A stretch of 64,000 nucleotides of DNA from Hymenobacter pini (GCF_020421205.1 NZ_JAIZZH010000003.1:248001-312000), one strand, 5' to 3'; positions 18,736 to 27,391 are shown, counted from the first letter of the stretch. Program-made: numbers and translations. Notes: generated from the letters alone by a model not told the origin.

Positions 18736-21050
18736 GGTCGTTGTTTCGGAACAGTGAAGTAAAAAGTAGCGCCCTGGCCTAGTTCAGATTCAACCCAAAG
18801 CTGGCCACCGCTCCGTTCAATCATTTTTTTGGCAATGGCCAGGCCAGCACCGGTACCCCCCCCGTACTTGTCCTGGCTGTGCAGGCGTTTGAAAATTTTA
18901 AAAATGCTTTCGTGGTGCCGGGGGGCAATTCCGATACCGTTGTCACGCACGTACAGCACATGATAGTCAGCATCTTGTATTGCGCCGCGCGGACTTGTAA
19001 TACCGGCCGGAGCCACGCCTACTTCTACGATTTTTTCGGGGTTATCGTTGTAGCGCATGGCATTCGTGAGCAGGTTGTTGAACACCTCCTGCACCCGTAT
19101 GGGGTCAGTGTATACGGTGGGCAACGGTCCAGCTATGCGGAGCTGCGTGCCCGTTTGCTGGAACCGGGGCTGCAGCACGTCCGCTACCTCGGCTAGTATC
19201 TCATTCAGATTTATCTCCCGTATCTCGGGCTCCAGGCGGCCTACCCGTGAGAGCTGCAGCAACGACTCAATGAGGGACTCCATGCGCTGGCTAAGCCGCA
19301 CCAAGGTTTCCAGCTTGTGCACCCCGTCGGCGTCTAGCTTATCGGCGTAGTCTTCCAGCAGGAAGATGGAGTAGTTATGGATACCCCGCAGCGGCTCTTT
19401 CAGGTCGTGGGAGGCCACGTAGGCGAAGGAATCCAACTCGTCGTTGCTGCGTTCCAGCTCGGCGTTGAGCTGGGAGAGTACCTGGGCGCGCTCCTGAATC
19501 TGGTTGAACAGGCGCAGGCGGATATCGGCAATGCGCAGGCGGATTTCCTGGGCGGCTTCAATTTCCACGGGCTTCCAAGCCTCGGCCGTACTTTCCACCG
19601 ACTCGCTCCAGGCGGCGAAGGAGTTGCGGGGCGAAAGGTATAGCACCCCATCCTTCATTACTTCGGCTTTCTGCTGCTGGCCCGCCCACGTTACGGTTTG
19701 CAGCACCTCCGGCCGGAGCCATAGCACGTATTCGCCGGTAGAATGCCCCAGCCGGATGGCCAGAATACCGCTGGCCGTAGCCCGAATGGCAGCCCCGGCG
19801 GAGTTGTGACGGGCGTAGGAGTTGGTGTGAAACAGCTCGCCGCGCATGTGCTCATTCAGCCACGCAATCAGCTCTTGTACCTGCCCTTCCGGGGGGGTAG
19901 CACCGTAAGCGGCTACCTCTCCGTCGAAGCTTACCACAATACCACCACAATCAAACACCTCTTTCACCACAGGTAGGTGGTCGTAGAGGGTTTTGCGGAA
20001 ATCCGGGTATTCGGCCAGCAGCCCAAACAAACGGGCTTGCTGCTCGCGCAAACGTACCTGGTAAGTGAAGTCATCGGCCTGCTCCTTGCTTTTGAGCAGG
20101 GCCGAGAAGGTTTTGCCGATAAACTGGCACAGGTCGCGCAGCTCGTAGCTGACCAGCCGGGGCGAGTAATGATGGCACACCAGAAGCCCCCACAATTTCC
20201 CGTCCCGAATCAGGGAAATGGTCATGGTGGCCCCCACGCCCATGTTTTTCAGATACTCCACGTGGATGGGCGATACGCTGCGCAGCACCGCGTAGGTCAT
20301 ATCGGGCGGGCGGGAGGTACCGGGGTGATTGGTAGGCACCAGCGGCACCGGGGTGTAGTCCACGTCCGGAATAAAGCGCAGCCAGTTACGCAAGTACATG
20401 GCCCGGGCCTGCTGCGGAATATCGGTGGCGGGATAGTGCAGACCCAGGAATGGCTCCAGGTCGGCGCGGCAGGCCTCGGCTACCACCTCGCCGCTTTCAT
20501 CCTCGGCAAAGCGGTAGGCCATTACCCGGTCGAAGCCGGTAATCTGGCGTACCTGCTGCACAGCGTACTCGCAGAACTCCACCACCGAGGAGGCCGACAG
20601 CATCTGGCCCAGCGCATCATTGAGGGAAGGCATATCCAGCGGCCCGTCGGACGCCGACTGCACCGGCTCGAACTCCAGCCACAGCAGGCCATCGAAGCGG
20701 TGCATGATGAGCTTATAGAAGGGCTGCTCAGCGTGCCGGTCCAGGCGCACGCCCAGCAGGCGGTGGCCCTCGCGCAGCGTATCCAGTTGGGCGCTGATGG
20801 CAGGCAACCGGTTGTCATCAAACAAGCAGCTCAGCTCCTGCCCAATCAGCTCATTGGCCGATAAGCCCAGCAATTCCTGGGTATTGGCACTTACCTGCAC
20901 AATGCGGCGGGTGTGCTCGTCCAGGCACAGCAGAAAGCCATACGGCTGAATCAGGCCCGGAATATGAATTGGCTCCCGGTCACAGTTGGTCAGGTTGATT
21001 TCCTTCCCTACCAGACTTTCATCGGTAAGCGCTACGCCTGTTCTATCCAC
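18732..21050 (-). CDS. bphP: Bacteriophytochrome histidine kinase
   Basis: A 772-residue red/far-red photoreceptor kinase. The biliverdin-binding Cys is Cys23 in LTNCDREPIHIPG, before the PAS domain (to ~130). The GAF domain carries the PATDIPQQAR motif with Asp210 and the conserved His263 (SPIHVEYL). The PHY tongue has LSPRNSFAAW (473-482). Then comes a coiled coil and the kinase: H-box YVASHDLKEPLRG with His548, N-box FNNLLTNAMRY, G2 GTGAGLAIAKKM. The start is GTG, overlapping the end of the heme oxygenase gene by 19 bases. The set of residues predicts a functional, covalently attached biliverdin chromophore. Confidence 0.96.
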   Translation of the reverse strand: MDRTGVALTDESLVGKEINLTNCDREPIHIPGLIQPYGFLLCLDEHTRRIVQVSANTQELLGLSANELIGQELSCLFDDNRLPAISAQLDTLREGHRLLGVRLDRHAEQPFYKLIMHRFDGLLWLEFEPVQSASDGPLDMPSLNDALGQMLSASSVVEFCEYAVQQVRQITGFDRVMAYRFAEDESGEVVAEACRADLEPFLGLHYPATDIPQQARAMYLRNWLRFIPDVDYTPVPLVPTNHPGTSRPPDMTYAVLRSVSPIHVEYLKNMGVGATMTISLIRDGKLWGLLVCHHYSPRLVSYELRDLCQFIGKTFSALLKSKEQADDFTYQVRLREQQARLFGLLAEYPDFRKTLYDHLPVVKEVFDCGGIVVSFDGEVAAYGATPPEGQVQELIAWLNEHMRGELFHTNSYARHNSAGAAIRATASGILAIRLGHSTGEYVLWLRPEVLQTVTWAGQQQKAEVMKDGVLYLSPRNSFAAWSESVESTAEAWKPVEIEAAQEIRLRIADIRLRLFNQIQERAQVLSQLNAELERSNDELDSFAYVASHDLKEPLRGIHNYSIFLLEDYADKLDADGVHKLETLVRLSQRMESLIESLLQLSRVGRLEPEIREINLNEILAEVADVLQPRFQQTGTQLRIAGPLPTVYTDPIRVQEVFNNLLTNAMRYNDNPEKIVEVGVAPAGITSPRGAIQDADYHVLYVRDNGIGIAPRHHESIFKIFKRLHSQDKYGGGTGAGLAIAKKMIERSGGQLWVESELGQGATFYFTVPKQRP

Positions 21051-21601
21051 TGATGCAATTGTTGGAAGGTGAGAGAAGCCGAATGCACGATTTCATCGGC
21101 AGTTGCAGGAGTTGCGGCTTCCTGCAGCAACCGCACAAACGACTTCCACAGGGGACCCGTGAGCTCGGCATGGCCGCTAAAATACGCCGGAGCCGGAATA
21201 CCGGCTTTGGCCAACTGCCGGGCAATTACCTGCCCGCCCAGCGTGGAGCCCTCCAGCACGTACAGAACGCCCAACAGCTGGGCACGCGTATGCAGCGGCG
21301 GCAAATTTGGGGCCAGCGGCAGCGAGGCCGCGTGGGGCAAATCCTGCCGGAGCAGTGAGCTGCGGAAGCGGCGCTCCAACTCCCACTCCGGCCCGAACCA
21401 GCTTTGGTGGGCCCGCAACTGCTCTTCTACCGGCACTACAAATCCGTAGAGCTTTTCCAGAAACCGGGTGGTGAGCGGTGCCGTGATGGTACCAGCACTC
21501 AGGGCCTGGTTGAAGTCGTTGGCTTCGAGGGTGTCGTGGTAAGGCCGGGTTTCCTGCCGGAGACGGGTGAGAATGTCGGGGGAATTTGGGGACTCGGTCA
21601 T
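21032..21601 (-). CDS. bphO: Heme oxygenase (biliverdin-forming), phytochrome partner
   Basis: A 189-residue heme oxygenase-like protein that should open heme to biliverdin, the chromophore of the adjoining phytochrome. The proximal ligand is His22 (ETRPYHDTLE), and the distal helix is LLGVLYVLEGSTLGGQVIARQL, with the glycines that flex over the heme. It is the first gene of the light-sensing operon and overlaps bphP, which ties chromophore supply to apoprotein synthesis. A TACCTTTG box lies 59 bases upstream. bphO-bphP pairs are well established in bacteria. Confidence 0.92.
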   Translation of the reverse strand: MTESPNSPDILTRLRQETRPYHDTLEANDFNQALSAGTITAPLTTRFLEKLYGFVVPVEEQLRAHQSWFGPEWELERRFRSSLLRQDLPHAASLPLAPNLPPLHTRAQLLGVLYVLEGSTLGGQVIARQLAKAGIPAPAYFSGHAELTGPLWKSFVRLLQEAATPATADEIVHSASLTFQQLHQWIEQA

Positions 21602-21659
21602 TCAAAAAAGCGCCGGGCCATGTGGTAAAGGCCTGACACGAACGTACGTGTGTAAACAG

Positions 21660-21667
21660 CAAAGGTA
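21660..21667 (-). promoter_or_regulatory. -7 promoter box TACCTTTG of the phytochrome operon
   Basis: The minus strand reads TACCTTTG with the bphO ATG 59 bases from the end of the box. It is the only good match in the gap and would drive bphO, bphP, the Rcp regulator and the kinase as one transcript. Confidence 0.55.
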
Positions 21668-21722
21668 AAGCAGAAACGGGCGGCTTTTAGTTTCGGCTCA
21701 AAAGCGGGCGGGGCAGGCCTGG

Positions 21723-21989
21723 TTAGTATTCGGCAATTTGCTCGTGCACGTAACACCACGCCCACTGCTCGCCGGGCTCCGCCGATGTTACTACTGGGTG
21801 CTCGGTGGCTTGAAAATGGCGGGTAGCGTGGCGGTTTTTGGAGGAGTCGCAGCAGCCCACGTGGCCGCAGGTTTGGCACACCCGCAGATGCACCCACGTA
21901 TCTCCCTGAGCTACGCACTCCGGGCACACTCGCTCAGCGGGAGCCGGCAGCAAGGTGTCAATAGCTTTCAGGTGGTTGCAAAGTGCCAT
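21723..21989 (-). CDS. UBP-type zinc-finger protein
   Basis: An 88-residue protein made of one UBP zinc finger. Zinc ligands can be read in order: CNHL at the N-terminus, CPEC, CQTCGHVGCCD, then H residues in NRHATRHFQATEHPVV. In eukaryotes this fold binds the ubiquitin tail; bacterial versions are common in Bacteroidota and have no ubiquitin to bind, so the ligand is unknown. It lies 21 bases upstream of nothing it obviously works with: the OsmC gene precedes it on the same strand with a 21-base gap, which suggests co-transcription. Confidence 0.9.
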   Translation of the reverse strand: MALCNHLKAIDTLLPAPAERVCPECVAQGDTWVHLRVCQTCGHVGCCDSSKNRHATRHFQATEHPVVTSAEPGEQWAWCYVHEQIAEY

Positions 21990-22010
21990 AACTCACAGGC
22001 GTAAAATGGG

Positions 22011-22457
22011 CTACTCAGCCTCAACGGTCACAATATGTAGCGCTCCGCCGGTCAGGGCCTTTTGCACGGGGCACTTCTCGGAAATAGCGTGCAGGCGCTG
22101 CCGCTGCTCCGCCGAGAGCGGACCCAACAGCCGCAGTTCCTTCCGGATTTCCTCCAGCGTGGCCCCGGGCTGCTCGCACTGCTCACAATCCTGGCGGTGC
22201 ACGCGCTGGTGGCTCAGGCTGATTTCAATTCCCTCCAGCGGCCATTGCTTCTGGGAGGCATACAGGCGCAGGGTAATGGCCGTGCACGCTCCCAGCGCCG
22301 AAAGTAGCAATTCATAGGGCGTGGGACCTTGTTCCTGGCCACCAACGGCCAGCGGCTCATCGGCCACCCACGTATGTTTACCCGACTGAATATCGGCAGT
22401 TAAGGCAGTGGGGCCTACTTTCACCCGCACCTGACTAAGAGAGGGATTCGACGACAT
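22011..22457 (-). CDS. OsmC-family peroxiredoxin-like protein
   Basis: A 148-residue OsmC/Ohr-fold protein. The two catalytic cysteines are Cys58 (LLSALGACTAITLRLYA) and Cys129 (SEKCPVQKAL). An extra CEQC pair at 91-94 is not part of the standard active site. The family reduces organic hydroperoxides. It is followed after 21 bases by the UBP zinc-finger gene on the same strand. The cytoplasmic location is inferred from the lack of a signal peptide. Confidence 0.9.
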   Translation of the reverse strand: MSSNPSLSQVRVKVGPTALTADIQSGKHTWVADEPLAVGGQEQGPTPYELLLSALGACTAITLRLYASQKQWPLEGIEISLSHQRVHRQDCEQCEQPGATLEEIRKELRLLGPLSAEQRQRLHAISEKCPVQKALTGGALHIVTVEAE

Positions 22458-22552
22458 AACTCAACCAGAAATATTCAGCCAACAGAACAGTATTGCTCCG
22501 CCGTGGGCTACATACGCAGGGGGGTGGCGGGCGTTGCTGAGCCTGATAATAA

Positions 22553-22591
22553 AAAAAGCCATGTGTAGCGGCTGCATACACATGGCTTTTT
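22553..22591. terminator. Terminator (AAAAAGCCATGTGTA stem)
   Basis: Fifteen-base arms AAAAAGCCATGTGTA/TACACATGGCTTTTT around a 9-base loop, with A and T runs on the outer sides. It lies downstream of the lipoprotein gene ending at 22640. Confidence 0.85.
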
Positions 22592-22639
22592 TATTAGAGA
22601 GGTGGCAGTACCCACCGGTGCCAGTCAGGCTAAAATCGG

Positions 22640-23293
22640 CTACGATTTGGTGATGTAAGGGAATTTCTTGGAGGCGTTGCGCATCAGCACGTTTACCATG
22701 CCCTCGGTGGAGCTGCCAACCGAGCCGCTGGCTACGTAATCGTACTTCCACAGCAGCTTGCCGTCATTGGCCTCGTGAATATTCACGGTGATGTTGGCCT
22801 GGTTGGTGGCACCCCACGCGCCTACTAACAGCCCTACGGCCACGGCAGCACCGTCGCTCATGGGTTTGCTGGTGCGTACGTTGGTAGTCAGCACCGCATC
22901 AACGCCGAGCAACCGGGCCAGCTCCTGGGGCGAGTGGGTGCGCAGCTCCGCAAAGGGAATTCCGCTTTCCCGCAGCTTGGCGTTGGTCTGGCGCACATCC
23001 TGAAATTGCACGGAGTACGGCTGCTGCTGGTTCCGGCGGAGCAGCCACGCGTAAATTCGGTCCTGGAAGTCGAAGCTGCTGCGCTGCTGCATATCCTGCA
23101 GCTGCTGGGCCGAGGTATTGCGCGTCTGGTTAGGGCGCAGCTGCATGGTAACATCGGCCGGCAGAATGGCTACCGTTTTGTGCTTAGGAGCATACGTGCG
23201 AAAGTCCTGGGCCAGATAGATGCTGGGGCCGCAGGCGGTGAGCCACAAAGCTGTTACTGCAAAAAGTAAAAAGCGCAGAGTAGAAACTCGCAT
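22640..23293 (-). CDS. Lipoprotein, unknown function
   Basis: A 217-residue protein starting MRVSTLRFLLFAVTALWLTACG, a signal peptide with lipobox LTAC. The mature part starts with a KTVAILPADVTMQLRP segment similar in style to LpoB-like or TolB-like lipoproteins, and contains ELARLLGVDAVLTTNVRTS and a beta-rich C-terminus (ANITVNIHEANDGKLLWKYD). ATG 23293 is used because the longer frame starts with TTG and would spoil the signal peptide. It ends at a strong terminator. The family is not firmly recognised. Confidence 0.7.
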   Translation of the reverse strand: MRVSTLRFLLFAVTALWLTACGPSIYLAQDFRTYAPKHKTVAILPADVTMQLRPNQTRNTSAQQLQDMQQRSSFDFQDRIYAWLLRRNQQQPYSVQFQDVRQTNAKLRESGIPFAELRTHSPQELARLLGVDAVLTTNVRTSKPMSDGAAVAVGLLVGAWGATNQANITVNIHEANDGKLLWKYDYVASGSVGSSTEGMVNVLMRNASKKFPYITKS

Positions 23294-23420
23294 AATAAAA
23301 CGCAAAAAGTGAATTATTGAAATAGGATTCTGCCTGACCGCATTGCCGTAATATTACAACATAAATTGCATAATTACCGGTATTTACTATCGAGCCGAAA
23401 CTTTTTTCATCTCTTTTCGT

Positions 23421-24473
23421 TTACGCGAGATTTTCTATATCAAAGCGAATGTCGCGCATGCAGCGGAAGTGACCTTTGGGGCACTTCTCGTAGCCGATTT
23501 TTGAGCACGGCCGGCAATCCAGCCCCTTCACTTCCAGCACCCGGAATTCGGTGCGGTAGGGATACATGCCAAACTCCGGCACCGTGTTGCCCCACACGCT
23601 GATGATTTCCTTGCGGAAGGCGGCGGCAATGTGCATCAGGCCGGTGTCGTGGCTGACTACCAGGCTAGCCTGCCGCACCAGGGAAGCCGATTGATTGAGG
23701 TTGAACTTACCGCAGGCGTTATGAATGATAGTTGCCGGCGCACTGCTGACAACTGATTGCTCAGGAAAGTAATAGGGGCTGTCGGGGATGCGGCCGGGCG
23801 CGGGCGGCGAGGTGGCGGCCCCCTGGTCAAAAGCCAGCTCTACTACGTGGCCGGTGGTTTCATCGGTGGGGCCGCCCAGCAGCACCACGGGCCGCCGCAA
23901 TTGCCCGCACAGCTCAATAATGCGCTCCACGGGCAGGCGTTTGGTGGCATGCTGCGCCCCAATGGCAAAGGCCACGTAGCCCTGCTGGAACGCCGGGGGT
24001 AGCGCCGAGCGGATGTCTACTTCGTCAGCATCAGGGATGAAATAGTCGAGCCCCTGCCCATCATTGCGCACGCCCAGCGGCGCGGCAGCGGCCAGGTACC
24101 GCTCCACAATGTGCACGCGGGGCAGCGTATCAATCTTGAGGTTTACCAGCAGCCACTTGCGCCAGTTCAGCTTGTCGAAGCTGCGCGACTTTGCCCCCAA
24201 TTGCGCTTTGATGAGCGAGGAGCGCAGGTTGTGGTGCAGGTCTACTACGAAATCAAATTGCTCGGCCCGTAGCGCCGCCACCAGCTCCTGCAAAGAGCCC
24301 GTGAGGCCGTGCACCTTATCCACGTAGGGGTTGGCCTCCAGCATGCCCCGAAACGCGGGCTTCGTAGCAAAATGAACCTCTGCCCCCGGTACCTGCAGCT
24401 TCAGCCCCCGCACCACGGGCGTAGTCAGCACAATATCTCCGATGGATGAAAAGCGCAGAACGAGTATTTTCAT
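23421..24473 (-). CDS. Glycosyltransferase family 9 (heptosyltransferase-like)
   Basis: A 350-residue GT9 enzyme of the ADP-heptose:LPS heptosyltransferase type, acting at the cytoplasmic face on lipopolysaccharide or a similar glycan. The N-terminus MKILVLRFSSIGDIVLTTPV is diagnostic, followed by HFATKPAFRGMLE; the donor-binding C-terminal half has VSHDTGLMHIAAAF. The C-terminal cluster LDCRPCSKIGYEKCPKGHFRCM holds four cysteines seen in Bacteroidota members. A second GT9 gene lies at 33567 with the same Cys cluster. ATG 24473 was chosen from the family start. Confidence 0.9.
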   Translation of the reverse strand: MKILVLRFSSIGDIVLTTPVVRGLKLQVPGAEVHFATKPAFRGMLEANPYVDKVHGLTGSLQELVAALRAEQFDFVVDLHHNLRSSLIKAQLGAKSRSFDKLNWRKWLLVNLKIDTLPRVHIVERYLAAAAPLGVRNDGQGLDYFIPDADEVDIRSALPPAFQQGYVAFAIGAQHATKRLPVERIIELCGQLRRPVVLLGGPTDETTGHVVELAFDQGAATSPPAPGRIPDSPYYFPEQSVVSSAPATIIHNACGKFNLNQSASLVRQASLVVSHDTGLMHIAAAFRKEIISVWGNTVPEFGMYPYRTEFRVLEVKGLDCRPCSKIGYEKCPKGHFRCMRDIRFDIENLA

Positions 24474-24486
24474 AGCAACGTGACGA

Positions 24487-24552
24487 GTGATCAGGCAACC
24501 AAGTGATGAAGCTGACGCTAATACGCGCTTTATCACTTGATTGCCTCATCAC
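24487..24552. repeat. Imperfect inverted repeat, 22-base arms
   Basis: The left arm (24487-24508) and right arm (24531-24552) are reverse complements with a few mismatches; the core is AGGCAAcCAAGTGAT against ATCACTTGaTTGCCT. It fills the gap between polX and the GT9 gene. It may be an intergenic repeat of the genome or a weak terminator for neither gene in particular. Confidence 0.55.
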
Positions 24553-24556
24553 TTAC

Positions 24557-26311
24557 CTATCCAAACAACGAATCCTTAAACTCCAGCGGTGGCTTAATGG
24601 CGGCTTTGCGCCGGGCAAAGTATTCGGCTACCTCCCCTACCGGTTTGGCGTTGAACGTCATTTCGCGGGTGAGACCACCTTTGCGGCCCATCAGCACACC
24701 GTAGCGCATATCGGCGTAGCCGTTGGTGTGGTGAGCATCGGGGTTGATGCTGAGCTGCACGCCCTTGTCGAGGGCATAATGCACCCAGCGCCAGTCCAGG
24801 TCGAGGCGCCAGGGGTTGGCGTTGATTTCGATGATAACGTTGTGCTGGGCACAGGCGTCGATGACGGCTTTGTGGTTGAGCGGATATCCTTCGCGGCGCA
24901 GCAGCAGGCGGCCGGTGGGGTGCCCCAGCATGGTGGTGTAGGGGTTTTCGATGGCCCGCAATACCCGCGTGGTGGCTTTGCGCTCATCCATTTTGAGGTT
25001 GCTGTGCACCGAGGCCACAATGAAATCGAAGGTTTCCAGCACGGCCGGTGGGTAGTCGAGCGAGCCATCCGAAAGGATATCCGACTCAATGCCCTTGAAA
25101 ATGCGAAACGGAGCCAGCTCCTGGTTTAGCTCGTCAATTTCGCGCTGCTGCTGCCGTACCCGTTCCGGCGAGAGGCCGTTGGCGTAATGCGCCGCCTGCG
25201 AATGGTCGCAGATGCCGAGATACTCGTAGCCCTGGTCGCGCAGGTAGGTGGCCATTTCGCGCAGGGAGTGGCTGCCATCGGAGTAGGTGCTGTGGTTGTG
25301 CAGGGAGCCGCGTAGGTCGGCGTCCGCGAGTAGCTTCGGCAGCTTGTTTGCCCGGGCCAGCGCCAGCTCGCCGAGGCCTTCGCGCAGCTCGGGCTCCACG
25401 TACTGCAGGCCGGCGCGCTCGTACAGGGCTGGCTCGGAGGCAAACTGCTCCCGCCGCAGCCAGTGGCGCAGCGTAGCGGGCTGGCCGGGCCGGGCCTCCT
25501 CGCTCAGGGCCCCGGTCAGGTGGGCTTCGGCGGCGGAGTTGAGCAGCAGCTGGTTGGTAAACTCGGCGGGGGAAGCCAGCAGCATTTCCACCTTCACGCC
25601 CGAGGCCGTAGCGGTGCCGCGCCAGGCAAACGGCCCACTGCGGCGCGGATCGGGCGTGAGGCCATCCAGCGAGTTGAGCAGCTGTTGCGCGGCGGCAGGT
25701 GCCGCAGTGGCCACTACCAGCGTAATAGTTTCAATGGTTTCGAGCCGACGGCGCACCTCCCCGGCCACGGCCACCTGCTCCACGCCGGGCGCAGCTGCCA
25801 GCCGCTCCTGCAAGTCGTTGGCCAACTCTTCGGCCTGCGGATACAGTAGCTTGCCTTGGCTTTGGCTGGTAAATTCCAGCGCATCCAGAATGGCCTGCTG
25901 GGTTTTCTGGCCGAAGCCTTTGAGCTTGCTAACCTCGTCGCGCTGGGCGGCTTCGCGCAGCTGGTCGGGGCTCTCGATGCCCAGCTCCTTCCACAACGCC
26001 CGGATTTTTTTGGGGCCGATGCCTTTTACGCTTAGCAGCTCCACCACGCCGGGCGGGGTGGCCGCCAGCAGTTTGGTTAGTTCCTCAAACGAGCCGGTAT
26101 CCAGCATTTCGGCCACCTTGGCGGCGGCAGTTTTGCTCAGGCCGGTACGGTCGGGCAGGCCGTGCCGCTCAATATCGGCCACGGGCACCGTAAGCTGCTC
26201 CAGAGCATTGGCCGTGCCCTCGTAGGCCCGGATTTTGAAGGGATTTTCCTCGTGCAGCTCCATTAGCTGGGCGGCGAGGCGGAAGGCTCGGATGAGGGCG
26301 CGGTTATCCAT
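24557..26311 (-). CDS. polX: PolX-type protein: PHP exonuclease with degenerate polymerase site
   Basis: A 584-residue family X polymerase/PHP fusion. Residues 1-145 hold helix-hairpin-helix DNA-binding segments (LLSVKGIGPKKIRALW, LKGFGQKTQQAI). The palm starts VAGEVRRRLETIETITLVV (182-200): the GDIDxL catalytic aspartates of active PolX are replaced by ETITLV. The PHP domain (from ~333) keeps its metal ligands: HNHSTYSDG, CDHSQ, GIESDI, SVHSN, GHPTG, INPDAHH. It is therefore probably a nuclease in repair rather than a polymerase. A TACCTTTG box ends seven bases before the ATG. Confidence 0.92.
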   Translation of the reverse strand: MDNRALIRAFRLAAQLMELHEENPFKIRAYEGTANALEQLTVPVADIERHGLPDRTGLSKTAAAKVAEMLDTGSFEELTKLLAATPPGVVELLSVKGIGPKKIRALWKELGIESPDQLREAAQRDEVSKLKGFGQKTQQAILDALEFTSQSQGKLLYPQAEELANDLQERLAAAPGVEQVAVAGEVRRRLETIETITLVVATAAPAAAQQLLNSLDGLTPDPRRSGPFAWRGTATASGVKVEMLLASPAEFTNQLLLNSAAEAHLTGALSEEARPGQPATLRHWLRREQFASEPALYERAGLQYVEPELREGLGELALARANKLPKLLADADLRGSLHNHSTYSDGSHSLREMATYLRDQGYEYLGICDHSQAAHYANGLSPERVRQQQREIDELNQELAPFRIFKGIESDILSDGSLDYPPAVLETFDFIVASVHSNLKMDERKATTRVLRAIENPYTTMLGHPTGRLLLRREGYPLNHKAVIDACAQHNVIIEINANPWRLDLDWRWVHYALDKGVQLSINPDAHHTNGYADMRYGVLMGRKGGLTREMTFNAKPVGEVAEYFARRKAAIKPPLEFKDSLFG

Positions 26312-26318
26312 AGAGCGG

Positions 26319-26326
26319 CAAAGGTA
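26319..26326 (-). promoter_or_regulatory. -7 promoter box TACCTTTG of polX
   Basis: The minus strand reads TACCTTTG-CCGCTCT-ATG. The transcription start is expected about four bases after the box, giving a leader of only a few bases. It supports ATG 26311 over the longer frame. Confidence 0.6.
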
Positions 26327-26333
26327 ACGGGTA

Positions 26334-26430
26334 GGTGGTTGCGGATTGGAGGTTGTTATGCACCGGGTATCCTGAGTAAAAACCGGAGTGATGCTCTTGC
26401 TATACGAACGACCCGCAATCCGCAACCACC
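26334..26430. repeat. Inverted repeat with perfect 15-base arms
   Basis: GGTGGTTGCGGATTG (26334-26348) and CAATCCGCAACCACC (26416-26430) are exact reverse complements separated by 67 bases, in the divergent gap between polX and the lipoprotein gene. It may be a palindromic intergenic repeat. Confidence 0.6.
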
Positions 26431-26495
26431 AATCTGTAATAAACTACCTTGCGCTACTGCACGTTTCATGTTCCTCATCTACCTCCTGCACAACC

Positions 26496-26891
26496 ATGCG
26501 CCTTTTCACCTTGCTGGCCTCCCTGAGCATTTTGCTGCTGGCCGCCACCTGTAACCCCGACGCCAACTCCGCCGCGCAAATCAAAAAGCTGGAGCGTACC
26601 TGGCTGCACGCCCACGAAGAAGACCAGGGCGACGTGCGCGTGTACCGCCCCAACACCTACGCGTTTCCCCCGTCGCGGGGCCGCACGGGATTTGCCTTCG
26701 ACCACAACGGCCTGTTTACGCAGTACGATATTGCGCCCACCGATGGCATAGAGGGCCGCAAAGGCCGCTGGACCGCCGAAAACGACCACACCCTGCGCAT
26801 TTCTCTCGACGACAAGAAAGAGCCCGACTACACCCTCGAAATTGTGTCGCTGGATAACGACGTGCTGAAAGTGCGGCGCATTGAAAAGTAG
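26496..26891 (+). CDS. Small lipoprotein, tandem paralogue 1
   Basis: A 131-residue protein starting MRLFTLLASLSILLLAATCNPD, with lipobox AATC. The mature domain ends GRWTAENDHTLRISLDDKK and EIVSLDNDVLKVRRIEK, a beta-rich lipocalin-like pattern. The next gene encodes a protein of the same size and ending, so the two are probably tandem duplicates. ATG 26496 is chosen for the signal peptide. Function is unknown. Confidence 0.7.
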   Translation: MRLFTLLASLSILLLAATCNPDANSAAQIKKLERTWLHAHEEDQGDVRVYRPNTYAFPPSRGRTGFAFDHNGLFTQYDIAPTDGIEGRKGRWTAENDHTLRISLDDKKEPDYTLEIVSLDNDVLKVRRIEK

Positions 26892-26950
26892 CCCCGGCCA
26901 TAAATTGCCACCTTTTTTGGTTGTTCCCCTTCCCACTCTACTCCCCCACT

Positions 26951-27343
26951 ATGCGCTACTTCCTGGTTGCATCCTTAATGGCCGCCGCAGTCCTCGGCGG
27001 TTGCCAGGCCGAAAAAAACACGTCCGCTCCTTCCGTCATCTTTGGTAAGGACTGGTACTACACCCACCAACAACCCGAGCCCAAGGAGGGCTTCCTCACG
27101 TACCGGCTGAAGGGCACGGCCGAAATTGTGCCTGGTATGGGCATTGATGGTTTCCGGCTGAACCCAAGCGGTGGCTTTATTTTGCACACCCAGGGCCCCG
27201 CCGATGAAGTGCTGGACGTGCCCGGCACCTGGCAGGCCGAAGAAGGCGGTACGTACCGCATCACGCTGCAAAACGAGGAGCCGCCCTACCGCTTCACCAT
27301 CCAAGTACAAAACGACACCACCCTACTGGCCCGCAAGCAGTAG
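26951..27343 (+). CDS. Small lipoprotein, tandem paralogue 2
   Basis: A 130-residue protein starting MRYFLVASLMAAAVLGGCQAE, with lipobox LGGC. Its ending (GTWQAEEGGTYRITLQNEEP, then FTIQVQNDTTLLARK) parallels that of the preceding lipoprotein, and a glycine/phenylalanine-rich middle (FRLNPSGGFILHTQGPAD) corresponds to that protein's FAFDHNGLFTQYD. It starts 59 bases after the first copy, in the same operon. No function is known. Confidence 0.7.
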   Translation: MRYFLVASLMAAAVLGGCQAEKNTSAPSVIFGKDWYYTHQQPEPKEGFLTYRLKGTAEIVPGMGIDGFRLNPSGGFILHTQGPADEVLDVPGTWQAEEGGTYRITLQNEEPPYRFTIQVQNDTTLLARKQ

Positions 27344-27391
27344 CCGTTTCTCAGTTCACCCCACTTATTCTCCCATTCATTTAATCTCATA

